From Fistulifera solaris (taxonomy: Eukaryota; Bacillariophyta; Bacillariophyceae; Naviculales; Stauroneidaceae): a stretch of DNA of 64,000 nucleotides. Below, piece by piece: positions 54,509-64,000 of the stretch. The number at the start of each line of letters is the position of its first letter. The stretch's first letter is position 1. The position numbers and the translations under genes were made by a program. The notes under the pieces were generated by a model that was not told the origin of the DNA, searched no databases, and worked only from the letters and a program-made list of their open reading frames with translations. The stretch is taken from NCBI GenBank assembly GCA_030295235.1, contig AP026172.1:558001-622000 (forward strand). Direction: 5' to 3'.

Positions 54509-57185
54509 ATGGCAATAGTTGTCGACCGAAACATGAAAATGCCTTCAAGGAAGCATGATCCTTTTGAGGAAAATTACCTCGAAAACGCCGACGAGCTGGT
54601 AAAACCAATCATAAAGCAGCTTCTAGAAGGAGACGGTGATCCTGCAGCTCGCGCCGATCAATTTGAAATCCAATTGCGAAGAGCTCTTTTAGAGAAAATT
54701 TCTCCGGTTCTAGCCTCAGCTGACCCTCTCGCCCAAGTTTCAGCATTAAGTGAGCTAGGGAATCTATGGGTGTCTATAGTTGGGATTTGTTTTCATTTAG
54801 CTTATTATTCGGAAAGTGCAACTGAAAATGAGGAGGCGATAAAGAATGATGGGCACCGTTACCCAGACCTAGTTCGAAGACAGCTACCGATTCTTCTTCT
54901 TGAAGACATAAACGAAATGTTTCCTACCGAGCTTAGCGTCAAATTTTGGGAAGAATACGTAGAGCCATCGTATGACATGATTTTCAGTGACACGATGTGG
55001 TGGACTAACAATCATGCTTCCTGGTTAGCGCTTGTTAAAGTGACGGTAAAATTGTTAAGTAATGATCTTCCCAAACAACATGCTGCGCGACTGATGCAGA
55101 TGGTAGCTCGAGTATACCCTCTTTCTGAAAAGTCGGGGGTAAAAGTTTGGGGCAGCGTAAACACGGAAAACGTGGTGGAAATGGAATCTGCCACATTTTT
55201 TGAAACGCAGCAGGCCGATCTTGTAGCAAGTGACAAAAATGAACATGATCTGAGCGACGAACATGGAGCAATCACAGACTATAGTTTCTATGAATCATTC
55301 TGGAAATTGCAACACGATTTCCATAACCCGAATGCTATTGCCGTGGCCGACTTTTTTAAGACGTCTTCAAACCTTTTTCTCTGCTCTGGAAAGTCATAAG
55401 CCTGATAATCTTGCCGATAAGAGTGACGCATCACGGAACACGCGTAAATATTTGACAAGCAGTCGATTGCTTGTTACGCAACTACGGGATATCGATTTTC
55501 GCTTGCACGTCTTGACACAGTTCTTGATTACAGCTCATCATTTGACAAACCAAGTTGACAGCTTGACTTCTCGTTTGTCGGAACACTTAATCAAAGCCAA
55601 GCGTCTAATGAAAAATATGGGGACACAAGCAGCCTATCACCTAAAAATTATCGAGTCCATCCTGGAGACATTGGAACCGCAGTGGCGGCGATGGAAACAA
55701 AACAAATGCAAACCTGATCTCGATATTCCGAGACAAAATATCACTGGGCAGAAAAGAAAGCACATCAGTCAAGCAACGCCAGACGAAAGCGCCGACTTAA
55801 TTACCACAAAGAGCCATGCTCATTACTCGGTCGCAGAAGTGCAAATGGATCTAACAAAGCTCTCGAGGAAAATGCGAAGTGTTGTCCCTTCGGTCGAAAA
55901 TCATTTGGAAGACTACGTGGAGGCGCTCGACCCTGATTCAGGCATAGAAGCTGAATACCATCCCAAGAATGAAAGTTTATTTAGCTGGCGGGCGCTTCGA
56001 CTTCTTTCGGATCAGCACGTTGGAAGACAATTTGGGAAAATTGGTCCCAATGGTGACTTTGAGGTAGCCGTCCGCGATATTTATAAGGAAGAAAAGAATG
56101 TTGAAATCCCAGGTAAAGCTCCAGTGTACGACGAAATAGATCTGGATGAAATGTGCAACAGCAATGACCATCCTCAAGGACAAGATTCAGCGGAACAAAA
56201 GGAAGATTGCCGAAGTGATGGCAACAATGATTGGAACCTAGACGTGCATGACGATTCTATGTTGCAAGAAGCTGGGGATGCATCAAATATAGAGACCGAA
56301 AACAACATAAATGATGATGTCGCTGATACTGGTAACAATGAGGGCGTTGAAGATCTCGCATTATCTGACGCAGGAGAAAGCGCTTATGAGATTGCCGAAG
56401 AAGGTCCTATAGAGGTGGTCGAGATTAATCACGATGAAGGAGACGAAATGGCGATTGGAGGTAAACCTTTTCGCAACAATGGGTGTTTTGAGAATGGTAC
56501 CGCGGATCAGGTTAATAGTGAATTAGTTGTAAGCGATGGGAATCAAAATGAAACTCCCGGGGCAACGAACAAGATTGATTCTGACGGCGCACAAGACGCA
56601 TCGGAAGAATTGACATCATTGAACGAGAAGGAAGCTGAGAAGAAGCGCGAATTACCAGCAGCTCGTTCTACCAACAGCAACAGCGGACGATCGCCACCAC
56701 GAAGCCAAACAGGATCGGATAATCGGAGAAGTAGGCAATCGCCACCAAGGGAAAATCGACGATCACCACCAAGGGGGCCCACTGGACCAGACAATGGCGA
56801 CAACACGCGATCGCCGCCAAGGGATGACCGTAGAGAGCGTCGCTTTGACGGGGGGCGGCGTGGTGACGGATCACAAGTTGAGTCCAGGCCCGGAAGGCGG
56901 GGAGATGGCTTCGACAGTAGGCGTGGACCGGCCGAGGACCCGAAGGATTCGCGAGGTCGAGGGAATCAAGCACCTAGCCGAGTTAGCACTAGGGACCACG
57001 ATCGAGGCCGAGACACCGATCGACGTGGCGGGCACGAAAGGCCACGAAATAACGACGCTGCTAGAGGACGCACCGGAGTTTCAGGTCGTGGCGATGATAC
57101 AACTCGTGGGCCTCTTCAAGGACGCGAAAGACATAACGACGGAGATTGGAAAAACGACCGACGTAGGGGTGGTAGGCGACGCTGA
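54509..57185 (+). CDS. THOC1: THO complex subunit 1 (THOC1/HPR1) with Arg-rich C-terminal tail
   Basis: THO couples transcription with mRNA export in the nucleus. The helical N-terminal domain runs from ATG 54509. Diagnostic blocks include RRALLEKISPVLASADPLAQ, ARVYPLSEKSGVKVWGSVN (equivalent to the animal FPLSEKSG block) and YSFYESFWKLQHDFHNPNAI (equivalent to YRKFWSLQDFFRNP). A T6 run at 55353-55358 carries one extra T; with T5 the frame continues (FSALESHKPDNLADKSDASR) for about 891 residues in all. The last 180 residues are low-complexity: acidic stretches, then RSPPR-type repeats and RGG/RDR clusters (about 56680-57180), a tail not typical of animal THOC1. It may take over RNA-binding or SR-protein contacts, which is an inference. 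Confidence 0.85.
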
Positions 57186-57713
57186 AAAACGTTTCAGTAG
57201 GGGGGGCAGTGGAGTAACAGAAGTTCCGCTTGTGTTCGGTCCGTAGAGAAATGTGGTAACCACAAAAGATGGACATCATCCAATAAACTCTTGATTTATG
57301 TGCTTAGTATCGCATGTATTGAGGTTTCCATTAACGGGCACGCGTCGAGACATCCAAAAAAGTCTCCGAAGTAACTACGTTGTTAATTGAACGATACGCT
57401 TTGCTCTCACAGGGCTAAACACTCTCGTTTCGATCCATAAGGCAGATAGATATACGATAATCTAGTCGAATGCGACCAATAAACTGTATGGAGACCAATG
57501 TTTGCACTATAAAAAGTTTTGTTGGCCGCGTAGACTTGTAAAAACCGTGGCAAGCGATGAGTGGCCACGAGTCGCCCGAATCGATGCGATATCTGCGGTT
57601 ACAGGAAACACCATCGCCCTGCCAAGCTATCCTTTAAGTATGGGTGCACCATAAGACGTAATGGAAATAAAGAATCTAGTTTTATGTAATTCTATGGAAG
57701 GAGAAAATAGTTT
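57186..57713. other. intergenic, no gene seen
   Basis: 3' flanks of two convergent genes; nothing recognised apart from AT-rich sequence. Confidence 0.4.
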
Positions 57714-58184
57714 TCAAAGTTCGAGTTCGAAAATCCCGTCCTCTCGACCAGGATCTTCCAGTTTCGCTCGTTTCGGCACTATCCAATCTGTCGAGTTGTA
57801 AGTTTGGTAAGATTGGTCTTCAGAGCCGTTACGAATACCAATCACATGTGCAAGGCACATGTCGTTTTCTCGCCGCAAACGAGAATCTTGAATATTATGA
57901 TGAGCAATCCGATCAACGATTCGGCGAAACATGACATAGTCTCGGAGATCAGCCAGCGCTTCTTCTTCACGAACCTTCATATCCTTGTCATTGGGTTTTG
58001 GGGAGCCGTTATGGATAGGTATGCTTAGCGATCGAGGTTCGGTAAAGCGACGTCCCCGCTTACTCATAATGTGTGGAAATTGCTCGGAATTTTCCGACCA
58101 TGTTCGCGGACCTTGGTAACCTTGAAAGTAAGGCTGCATCATGGCAAGTTGCAAAGTTATTTGCTGTTGCGGTGCGCTTTTCAT
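57714..58184 (-). CDS. hypothetical polar protein
   Basis: ATG at 58184 (MKSAPQQQITLQ) opens a frame of 156 codons. It is hydrophilic, with MSKRGRRFTEPRSLSIPI, a helical RDYVMFRRIVDRIAHHNI and an acidic end (DPGREDGIFELEL). There is no signal peptide or membrane helix and no recognised family. It could be nuclear given its basic clusters. The frame stays open upstream without an ATG, so an upstream exon is possible. Confidence 0.5.
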   Translation of the reverse strand: MKSAPQQQITLQLAMMQPYFQGYQGPRTWSENSEQFPHIMSKRGRRFTEPRSLSIPIHNGSPKPNDKDMKVREEEALADLRDYVMFRRIVDRIAHHNIQDSRLRRENDMCLAHVIGIRNGSEDQSYQTYNSTDWIVPKRAKLEDPGREDGIFELEL

Positions 58185-59353
58185 TTTGTGACAAAGATGA
58201 TGTTGCAAGGTGGCAACATTGAACCTCTGCACGTGGAGTTCACTTTTTGTGGATGCTTGGCCTGCGAATCTTGCAACCGGCCATCAACCCCCCAATAAAG
58301 GCGCCGAAAGCAAGTGAAAGGCGGGATGAATGGCCTGTACTTGTACAGTACGGGCCTTGTCGGAATTCCGATGCACTGCCACTGCAGGCGCGTCGCGTGT
58401 CACGTGTCACCTCATGCAGCGAACCATCATCATCCAATCATCGATCACCAACGAACAGCGAAATCGTCATCTACTGATTCCACAGCTCATAGTCCTCCGA
58501 ACTTAGACAGTGATTTCTGTAAAGCGGAACAGAATCTGAGAAAAAGGGATAATATACTGGTATTCTTCTGTTCTTCAGCTCCTCATCTTTATTCTTTGAA
58601 CTTCTACTCTATGCAAAGTAGTACTGACACGCAGAATTCAATGCTTAGAGAACAGAAAAGCGGGACCGCCCTTCATCCGTCACCATCATCCTCTTACTTC
58701 GTGACTCACTCGTGACCCGTGACTCTAGAGACTCTACAAAGTAGACCACATTCTCTCATCGCCGTAAGCCGTAAATAACGTCTTTTTTAAAATTCTACTT
58801 AAGAATTTTCCATATGATTCTTAGTCGGTAATTGATTTTTGATTGTACTTCGAATTTAATACAAGTATATCGCATTTAACCCGTGTTCTTTCCGTTGGTC
58901 CTGACGTTTACTTGTCCTGCTGTAGCGGATGCCGTTAGAAGCTACAAGTCGTAAGTCGCTCGTAGCTCGTACTTCGCAGAGTGATAATCATTCATTGCCG
59001 ATAAGCAAGTAGAAAACAGAATGAAGGAAGGTGTCCGTAAACCAAACGTCAACTGCCAAAAGCCTTCCGACTGTATCCCTGCAAGCAACACTAACAACAC
59101 GGCTGGACGATTTCATTGTCTTGCTACTCGGTAAAAAGCGAAACTTGATCAAGGTTACAGTGTATGAGGCCGAAGTTAACCGGCTTCCTACATTGATTTT
59201 GTGTTTTTTCCGCCTGTTCTCGTCGAGGCGACGAGAACGATCTTACTAGGTATACTTTTATTGTATCGGTTTCCCGAACCTAGCTTTTGTCCAACGATAG
59301 CAAAAAAAGCTTCAAAGTAGATTGCATCTTCAGCGGATCCTCCAACGCTTTCG
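58185..59353. other. long intergenic stretch, no gene seen
   Basis: About 1.2 kb, the longest gap in the window. A 134-codon frame at 58314-58715 is His/Ser-rich without motif and is not called. Short imperfect repeats of GTGAC/GACTC (58697-58733) and of GTAAGTCGCTCGTAGCTCGTA type (58943-58972) are visible. Confidence 0.4.
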
Positions 59354-60247
59354 ATGCTACGCGAAAACTCTTCCGAAACGGCGCAGCTAGATAATATCAT
59401 CATTGGGATTTTGATCGGAATAATCTGCATTCTTACGATAGCATTACTTATTCTGATCATCCCTGTAATGCGAAATTTTCTAAAACAAAGGATTCCGGTC
59501 TCACAGCAACGCGTCGACCGACGATATGATACAATCGAGCGGTGGTTGATCTCCAAGGTATGTGTTTTTCGCACTTGTTGACAAATGCGGGGTTCGCGAT
59601 ACCCTCTCACATTTCGATAACTTGCTTGGCAAATAAAATAAGAGGGTACGCGCACAGGCTACATGCGAAAATACACAATCTTTGTGCTCTTTGCCACACG
59701 ACGAAGAGGCTCCGAGATCTTTAGTGAACATAACCTTACCACAATCGGATCTCAGCGATCTCCCACCAAACGAGAAAAGAAGTACATTACCAGCTACGCT
59801 ATTAAAGTCTTATTCGGATCTTACCACCCCAAGTGTGCAAACGGAAATTACGGACCCGTCGTACTCATTATCTCACGAACCAGTCCTAGACGACGATGAA
59901 AATTTCGACCCAGAACAAAATTGCTCATCATCGACCACAACATGCGAATGCCCCATTTGCTTGGAACCATTTTTGTTAACGAAGTCGTTTCATGGTCCAC
60001 CAATGCTACTTGCGGGCATGTTTTTCACCACAAATGTATTAAGGAGTGGCTGCTTCGGCGGACTGGTTGCCCCTATTGCCGATTACCCCTTCTGAGCGTT
60101 GATTGTAAAAGCTCTGAAGCGTTCACTGATGAAGATTTGACCGAAATAGTGGCTGAGTGGCGCTATCGGGCTACGAAAACTTATTATTGCATAAAAGATG
60201 GGCTGGTGGAACTGGATGGCAAGCTCACACCTCGACAAAAGAGTTAA
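59354..60247 (+). CDS. membrane RING-H2 E3 ubiquitin ligase (ATL-like)
   Basis: Exon 1 (59354-59557) encodes a short N-terminus and a transmembrane helix (IIIGILIGIICILTIALLIL). Intron 59558-59657 (GTATGT...GCACAG, 100 bp) joins in phase 0. After an acidic Ser-rich linker comes a RING-H2 finger: CECPICLEPF, NATCGHVFHHKCIKEWL, then GCPYC, with Cys and His ligands in order C-x2-C...C-x-H-x2-H-x2-C...C-x2-C. A missing T in the T5 run at 59970-59974 splits the finger; restored length is about 264 residues. One N-terminal membrane helix plus a RING-H2 is the architecture of plant ATL ligases. The substrate is unknown. Confidence 0.85.
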
Positions 60248-60537
60248 TCTCGCCCGGTGTGAAGCGTGAAGAACTTGCAAAAATCCGAGAAACACGCGCT
60301 TCATTAAGAATCCAAAACCGCTTCTGTTGCTAAGGCTCTCGAGTTTGTGACGCGCAAATTTTTATTTCCCAGTCAAGTTAATAACCATAAAACTGACATT
60401 TTTGACGGCAACCTAGAAATCAACAGTACGTCAAGTCCGTCACTTAGAAGAATCAAAGATCGAAGATATGGAGTTTTTTGAAAATGTCGTTTTGACGTAG
60501 AATATAGAGAAAGCTTGCATCATCAGCGCAACTACAA

Positions 60538-61344
60538 TTAATCCTCTTCGTCCGTGTCAACCAATTCCGTTTGTGACTGCATCTTCTGTGATTCTCGTTC
60601 GAGACGCTTTCTTTCTCGTCGCACAAGTAAAGCAGTTTGCTGGTCCTCCGCTAATTGGGAAACCGACAACTGACTGTTGCGACAGCCCGCCACGGGACAA
60701 CGACGCTTGTTGGAGTTAATGTACTCCATGACGGCGGCTCGTGAATACACGTGTCCGCAAAAGCTGTTCTTCATCGGTTCTTCCAAAAGTACAGTAGTCA
60801 GCGGGCATTTGAGAGTCTGCTTGGAAGCTCCACCTACCATCTGAATGTCGTCGTCGTCATTCTGGCCTGACGCTGCGGCGAGTTCCTCACCCAACTCCGT
60901 GAGGACCTCGCGGTAGAACGGTTCGTGCTCAAACGCTAGAAAGTTGCTTGGGTTACTTTTGTGTGCTTCCATGTATTCACGCAACTTGGACGCGTAGTCA
61001 CAATCTTCTCCGCCATTGCTCAACAGATCATCGCGTAATTTGCAGACAGAATGGAGAAAGCTATCGACGGTGCGTGAATCTTGAATGTTTTCTTTGGTGA
61101 CATCTTTTAGGATTTGCTTCTGTTTAGCTAAGTAAGCTTTCATTTCCTCTTCCGTCAAAACGGGATTTTCACCCTCTGTCAACAAGCGCATAGTTTCTTG
61201 TAAACCGTCGTTCATTCGCGTCGCCGTAGCTTTGACGTAACCATGATTTGTTTTGCACGCTTCCCTGTATTGCGCTTCCTTGCTAGACATATTGTGCAGC
61301 AACCCAGCGATACCGTTGTTAAGATTACTATGATTAGGAGACAT
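60538..61344 (-). CDS. NSE2: SUMO E3 ligase NSE2/MMS21 (SMC5/6 complex)
   Basis: An uninterrupted 268-residue protein from ATG 61344. An N-terminal helical region for SMC5 binding (about residues 1-150) is followed by an SP-RING finger: LKCPLTTVLLEEPMKNSFCG with HVYSRAAVMEYI and KRRCPVAGCRNSQLSVSQL, holding the Cys/His zinc ligands (C...C-x-H...C...C). The C-terminus is Arg/Glu-rich and ends in DTDEED. NSE2 is the SUMO ligase of the SMC5/6 complex in DNA repair. The spacing C-P-L-T then CGHVYSR is specific to the NSE2 type rather than PIAS. Confidence 0.88.
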   Translation of the reverse strand: MSPNHSNLNNGIAGLLHNMSSKEAQYREACKTNHGYVKATATRMNDGLQETMRLLTEGENPVLTEEEMKAYLAKQKQILKDVTKENIQDSRTVDSFLHSVCKLRDDLLSNGGEDCDYASKLREYMEAHKSNPSNFLAFEHEPFYREVLTELGEELAAASGQNDDDDIQMVGGASKQTLKCPLTTVLLEEPMKNSFCGHVYSRAAVMEYINSNKRRCPVAGCRNSQLSVSQLAEDQQTALLVRRERKRLERESQKMQSQTELVDTDEED

Positions 61345-61812
61345 CTTGTTCGACTTTACTGTGAGTTGTATTCAAATATTTGACGTTTGTCGGTAGTACA
61401 GGATAGGAATAAGGAGGTCGACGACAATGACATGCATTGAAAAGAAAAGCATTATTGTGGTGGAGAAGCGAAAGAAAAAAGGGCGCCAAATTGATGAGGC
61501 TGCGGGCCGGACTGGGGTGCTATACAAAAAGTGTTCTAAAGCACCTGGTACCAGTATCCCGTAACCGAATCACGGAACCCATTCTACTAGCGCTCTACTA
61601 GTAAGTTTATGCCAAACCCTTCAACAACTAAGGTGCACATACAAAGTTCATGCCTTCAACATTTACAAAACCAAAGCGGCAGTAGCGGTACTTTTTGTGT
61701 TGATATCCACGTTTCTGGTTAGGATAGAGCGGTACCAGGACCTGGTAATGGCATACTTTGTACCTTGGCGGCTTGCACGAAGTATTCAATGTAGAGTGAT
61801 TGGCCCTTGGAA
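61345..61812. other. intergenic with TACC/GGTA motifs
   Basis: About 470 bp between NSE2 and the duplicated block. Motif copies lie at 61543-61556 and 61731-61747. No gene recognised. Confidence 0.45.
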
Positions 61813-62161
61813 GGGAAAAAACATTAAAAGACCTAGTAATCTTGATGAAGTGCGGACAAAGTGAAATAGCAGAGAGGCTACAATTCAACTTATTACTATT
61901 ACTCGGGTTTTAATAGTGGGAATGCAATAACGTCACGAATACTTGCCGAATTGGTCAAAAGCATAACCAGTCGATCGATTCCAATAGGGAAAAAAACATT
62001 AAAAGACCTAGTAATCTTGATGAAGTGCGGACAAAGTGAAATAGCAGAGAGGCTACAATTCAACTTATTACTATTACTCGGGTTTTAGTAGTGGGAATGC
62101 AATAACGTCACGAATACTTGCCGAATTGGTCAAAAGCATAACCAGTCGATCGATTCCAATA
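61813..62161. repeat. tandem duplication of the 3' end of lysyl-tRNA synthetase
   Basis: Copy A is 61813-61986 and copy B is 61987-62161, about 174 bp each and directly adjacent. They differ by one base in an A run near the start and one substitution (TTTTAATAG versus TTTTAGTAG, synonymous for Leu). Copy B contains the last 29 codons and stop of the gene at 62074-63990 plus 3' flank. Copy A is the duplicated, non-functional tail. The near-identity means the event is recent, or else an assembly artefact. Confidence 0.9.
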
Positions 62162-63990
62162 CCCAAGCCACCCGTCGGCGGCATGCCCTGCTCTAGCGCC
62201 TGCAAGAAATCTTCGTCGACATCACACGCTTCTTCATCACCCGCGGCCTTTTTCGCGGCCTGTGCTTCGAATCGGATGCGTTGGTCAACAGGATCAGTTA
62301 ATTCACTAAAAGAGTTGGCATGCTCCCTTCCAACAGCAAATAACTCGAAGCGTTCCGTCAACCCTGCTTTGGTCCTATGTGGCTTCGCCAAAGGACTGAC
62401 TTCAACTGGATAATCGATCACAAATGTGGGTTGAATGCATTCAGGTTCGCAGAGCTCTTCGAAACACGCATTTAGAATCTGGCCCATAGTTGGCAAGGAA
62501 GCAACGTCGGGGACTCCCGCTGCTGTGGCTGCGGCACGAGCTTTGCTGAGTGAGGCTTCGTCGCCATCTTGAAGCTCTGCGAAATCAAAGTTCATACGTT
62601 CCTTAACGATATCATGCATTGTTACACGGCGCCATGGTCGTTCAAATGATATCTGGTGTTCACCATAGGGCACAGTTAATGTTCCACAGACCTTTAGAGC
62701 CAACTCGCAGACTAATTCTTCCGTCAAGTCCATCATGTCATGATAATCCGCGTAGGCTTGATACAGTTCAATGGAGGTAAATTCTGGGTTATGCCGTGTG
62801 CTTATGCCCTCATTGCGGAAAATGCGTCCCATTTCGTACACTTTCTCGAATCCTCCTATAATCAAGCGTTTCAGATGCAATTCCGTAGCGATTCGCATGG
62901 TAAGCTCCAAATCTAGGGCATTGTGATACGTCTCGAAAGGTTTTGCCTCGGCACCACCGGGTACAGAATTCAAAACGGGGGTATCCATTTCCAAGAAGCC
63001 GCGGTCGTCTAAAAATCGACGGATCTGCGAAGATATTTGAGCTCTTTTACGGAATGTATCTTTTACATTTGAGTTTACGATAAGATCCACGTGACGCTGT
63101 CGATAGCGTTTCGTGACGTCTTGTAATCCATGGAACTTATCTGGCAAGGGCAACAAAGCCTTAGTCAACATTTTCCACGAGTTGCACCACAACGTGAGTT
63201 CTCCCTTGTCCGTACGACGCATAGTCCCAGTGACGCCGATGATATCGCCGCCGTCCGTCCAGTCTTTGAGAGTCTAGCGAAAAGAGACAGGAATTAGTTT
63301 TGAGGACCATCGAAGCCAAGAAAAGCTCTGACTTCATTACAGAATATACGTACTTGAAAATTGTCGGCCAATCTATTTTGATCGAGCTGCAGTTGGAGAA
63401 TGCCAGTTTCATCTTGTATGGTAAAGAACGCCAGTTTTCCAAATACACGACGTGTCAAAATACGTCCTGCTGTAGCAATAGTGACACCCGAGCCATCTTC
63501 CTCGCCAGGTTCTAACTTGTCCTGATACAAAGCAGACAATTGAGACGCTGTGTGCGAAACATCAAAAGTGTATTCAAACGGATTGATGCCTGTATCACGC
63601 ATGGCTTGCACCTTTGCAAGCGTATTTGTCGTAGTTCAGAATTAGAGAGCTCAGGCTGCGGCTCGTTTTTTCGTTGCTGATTTTGTTTCGGTGGGGGTTG
63701 TTTCTTAGGTTTAGTCGCTGTCGCAACAGTTGCTGGCGCTTCGTCTGAGGGCAGCTGTGTCTTTAAAGCAAGTAGCTCTGCAATGTATGGTGCCAGGGTT
63801 TCCTTATCAACGCCATCACTTTTGAGTTGGCGGATCTGATCCCCTTGATTTTGATTTGTTCTTCAATCTCGCTGCTCATAAAGCGACTTGTAACGAGAGT
63901 GCCTCGAGTTGACCGAGCTAAGAGAAAAGCCCGAGTGCGTGCCACTGATGCCCACATAGTCATCATGTGAAGTGCAACAATGAATCGCAT
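62074..63990 (-). CDS. KARS: lysyl-tRNA synthetase, class II, with targeting leader and WHEP domain
   Basis: ATG 63990 opens [20 protein letters not shown], an organelle-type leader rich in hydrophobic and Arg residues. A WHEP-like helix-turn-helix follows (about 63875-63755: [20 protein letters not shown], then [15 protein letters not shown]), then a Lys/Pro-rich linker. The anticodon-binding OB fold and the class II core come next: [28 protein letters not shown] (motif 2) and [13 protein letters not shown] (motif 3), ending FPLLKPE. The intron is 63353-63274 (GTACGT...GCTAG, 80 bp, phase 0). Missing bases in a G4 run near 63839-63842 (C on plus) and an A run near 63617-63620 split the N-terminal exon; restored length is about 612 residues. 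A WHEP domain is usual on several other synthetases but not on animal KARS. Confidence 0.9.
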
Positions 63991-64000
63991 GTCTTGATGT

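Noticed and set aside
58314-58715. 134-codon His/Ser-rich open frame in the longest gap
   Set aside because: No family or signal peptide, and it ends in simple Ser/His runs; more likely non-coding.
1-64000. Search for retroelements, other virus-like elements, CRISPR arrays and rRNA genes
   Set aside because: No reverse transcriptase, integrase, capsid-like or terminal-repeat structure and no regular repeat-spacer array was seen. The only long direct repeat is the lysyl-tRNA synthetase 3'-end duplication.

Overview
The window is nuclear DNA of a diatom, most probably a pennate close to or identical with Phaeodactylum tricornutum. The reasons are dense single- or two-exon genes on both strands with GTAAGT-type introns of about 60-200 bp, plastid-type leaders ending in AF or SF motifs, a fused betaine-lipid synthase, a eukaryotic assimilatory nitrate reductase, and diatom-style secreted Cys-rich, ankyrin and TSP1-like proteins. 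The species is an inference. I see no rRNA, tRNA, CRISPR array or retroelement.

Layout. 0-9 kb: a BTB-domain protein, then a nitrate-assimilation neighbourhood: CNX2/MoaA (first step of molybdenum cofactor synthesis), a small divergent plastid-type membrane protein, nitrate reductase (the Moco user) and a plastid-type FAD/NAD(P) oxidoreductase. 9-19 kb: accessory genes, comprising an unrecognised broken minus-strand gene, two divergent ankyrin/coiled-coil genes, a secreted Cys-rich protein, an eight-repeat thrombospondin-type secreted protein and a Cys-rich membrane protein. 19-30 kb: betaine lipid synthase BTA1, an ankyrin-PP2C phosphatase, an R3H protein, MGDG synthase and an acidic-repeat membrane protein. 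30-36 kb: argininosuccinate synthase, then a head-to-head pair of secreted phosphatases (histidine acid phosphatase and a phytase-like propeller phosphatase). 36-47 kb: TPR-prolyl hydroxylase, OTU protease, DUF423/TMEM256, a membrane-anchored J-protein, small unknowns, GPI transamidase PIG-T and a plastid DUF1995 protein. 47-49 kb: a decayed gene for a bacterial-type solute-binding protein. 49-64 kb: TPR-methyltransferase, a coiled-coil protein, kinetochore SPC24 divergent from THO subunit 1, a membrane RING-H2 ligase, SUMO ligase NSE2/MMS21, and a lysyl-tRNA synthetase with a targeting leader and a WHEP domain whose 3' end has been tandemly duplicated.

Two functional themes recur: nitrogen assimilation (CNX2, NR, possibly argininosuccinate synthase) and phosphorus economy (BTA1, MGDG synthase, two secreted phosphatases). 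A technical theme matters as much. At least 25 single-base shifts, most in short homopolymers, interrupt otherwise clean conserved genes on both strands. They look like uncorrected long-read assembly errors, so genes split by one such shift are annotated here as single genes. The solute-binding-protein locus (nonsense codon plus several shifts) and the 9.1-10.6 kb locus (in-frame TAA plus two shifts) are the two exceptions that may be genuinely broken.
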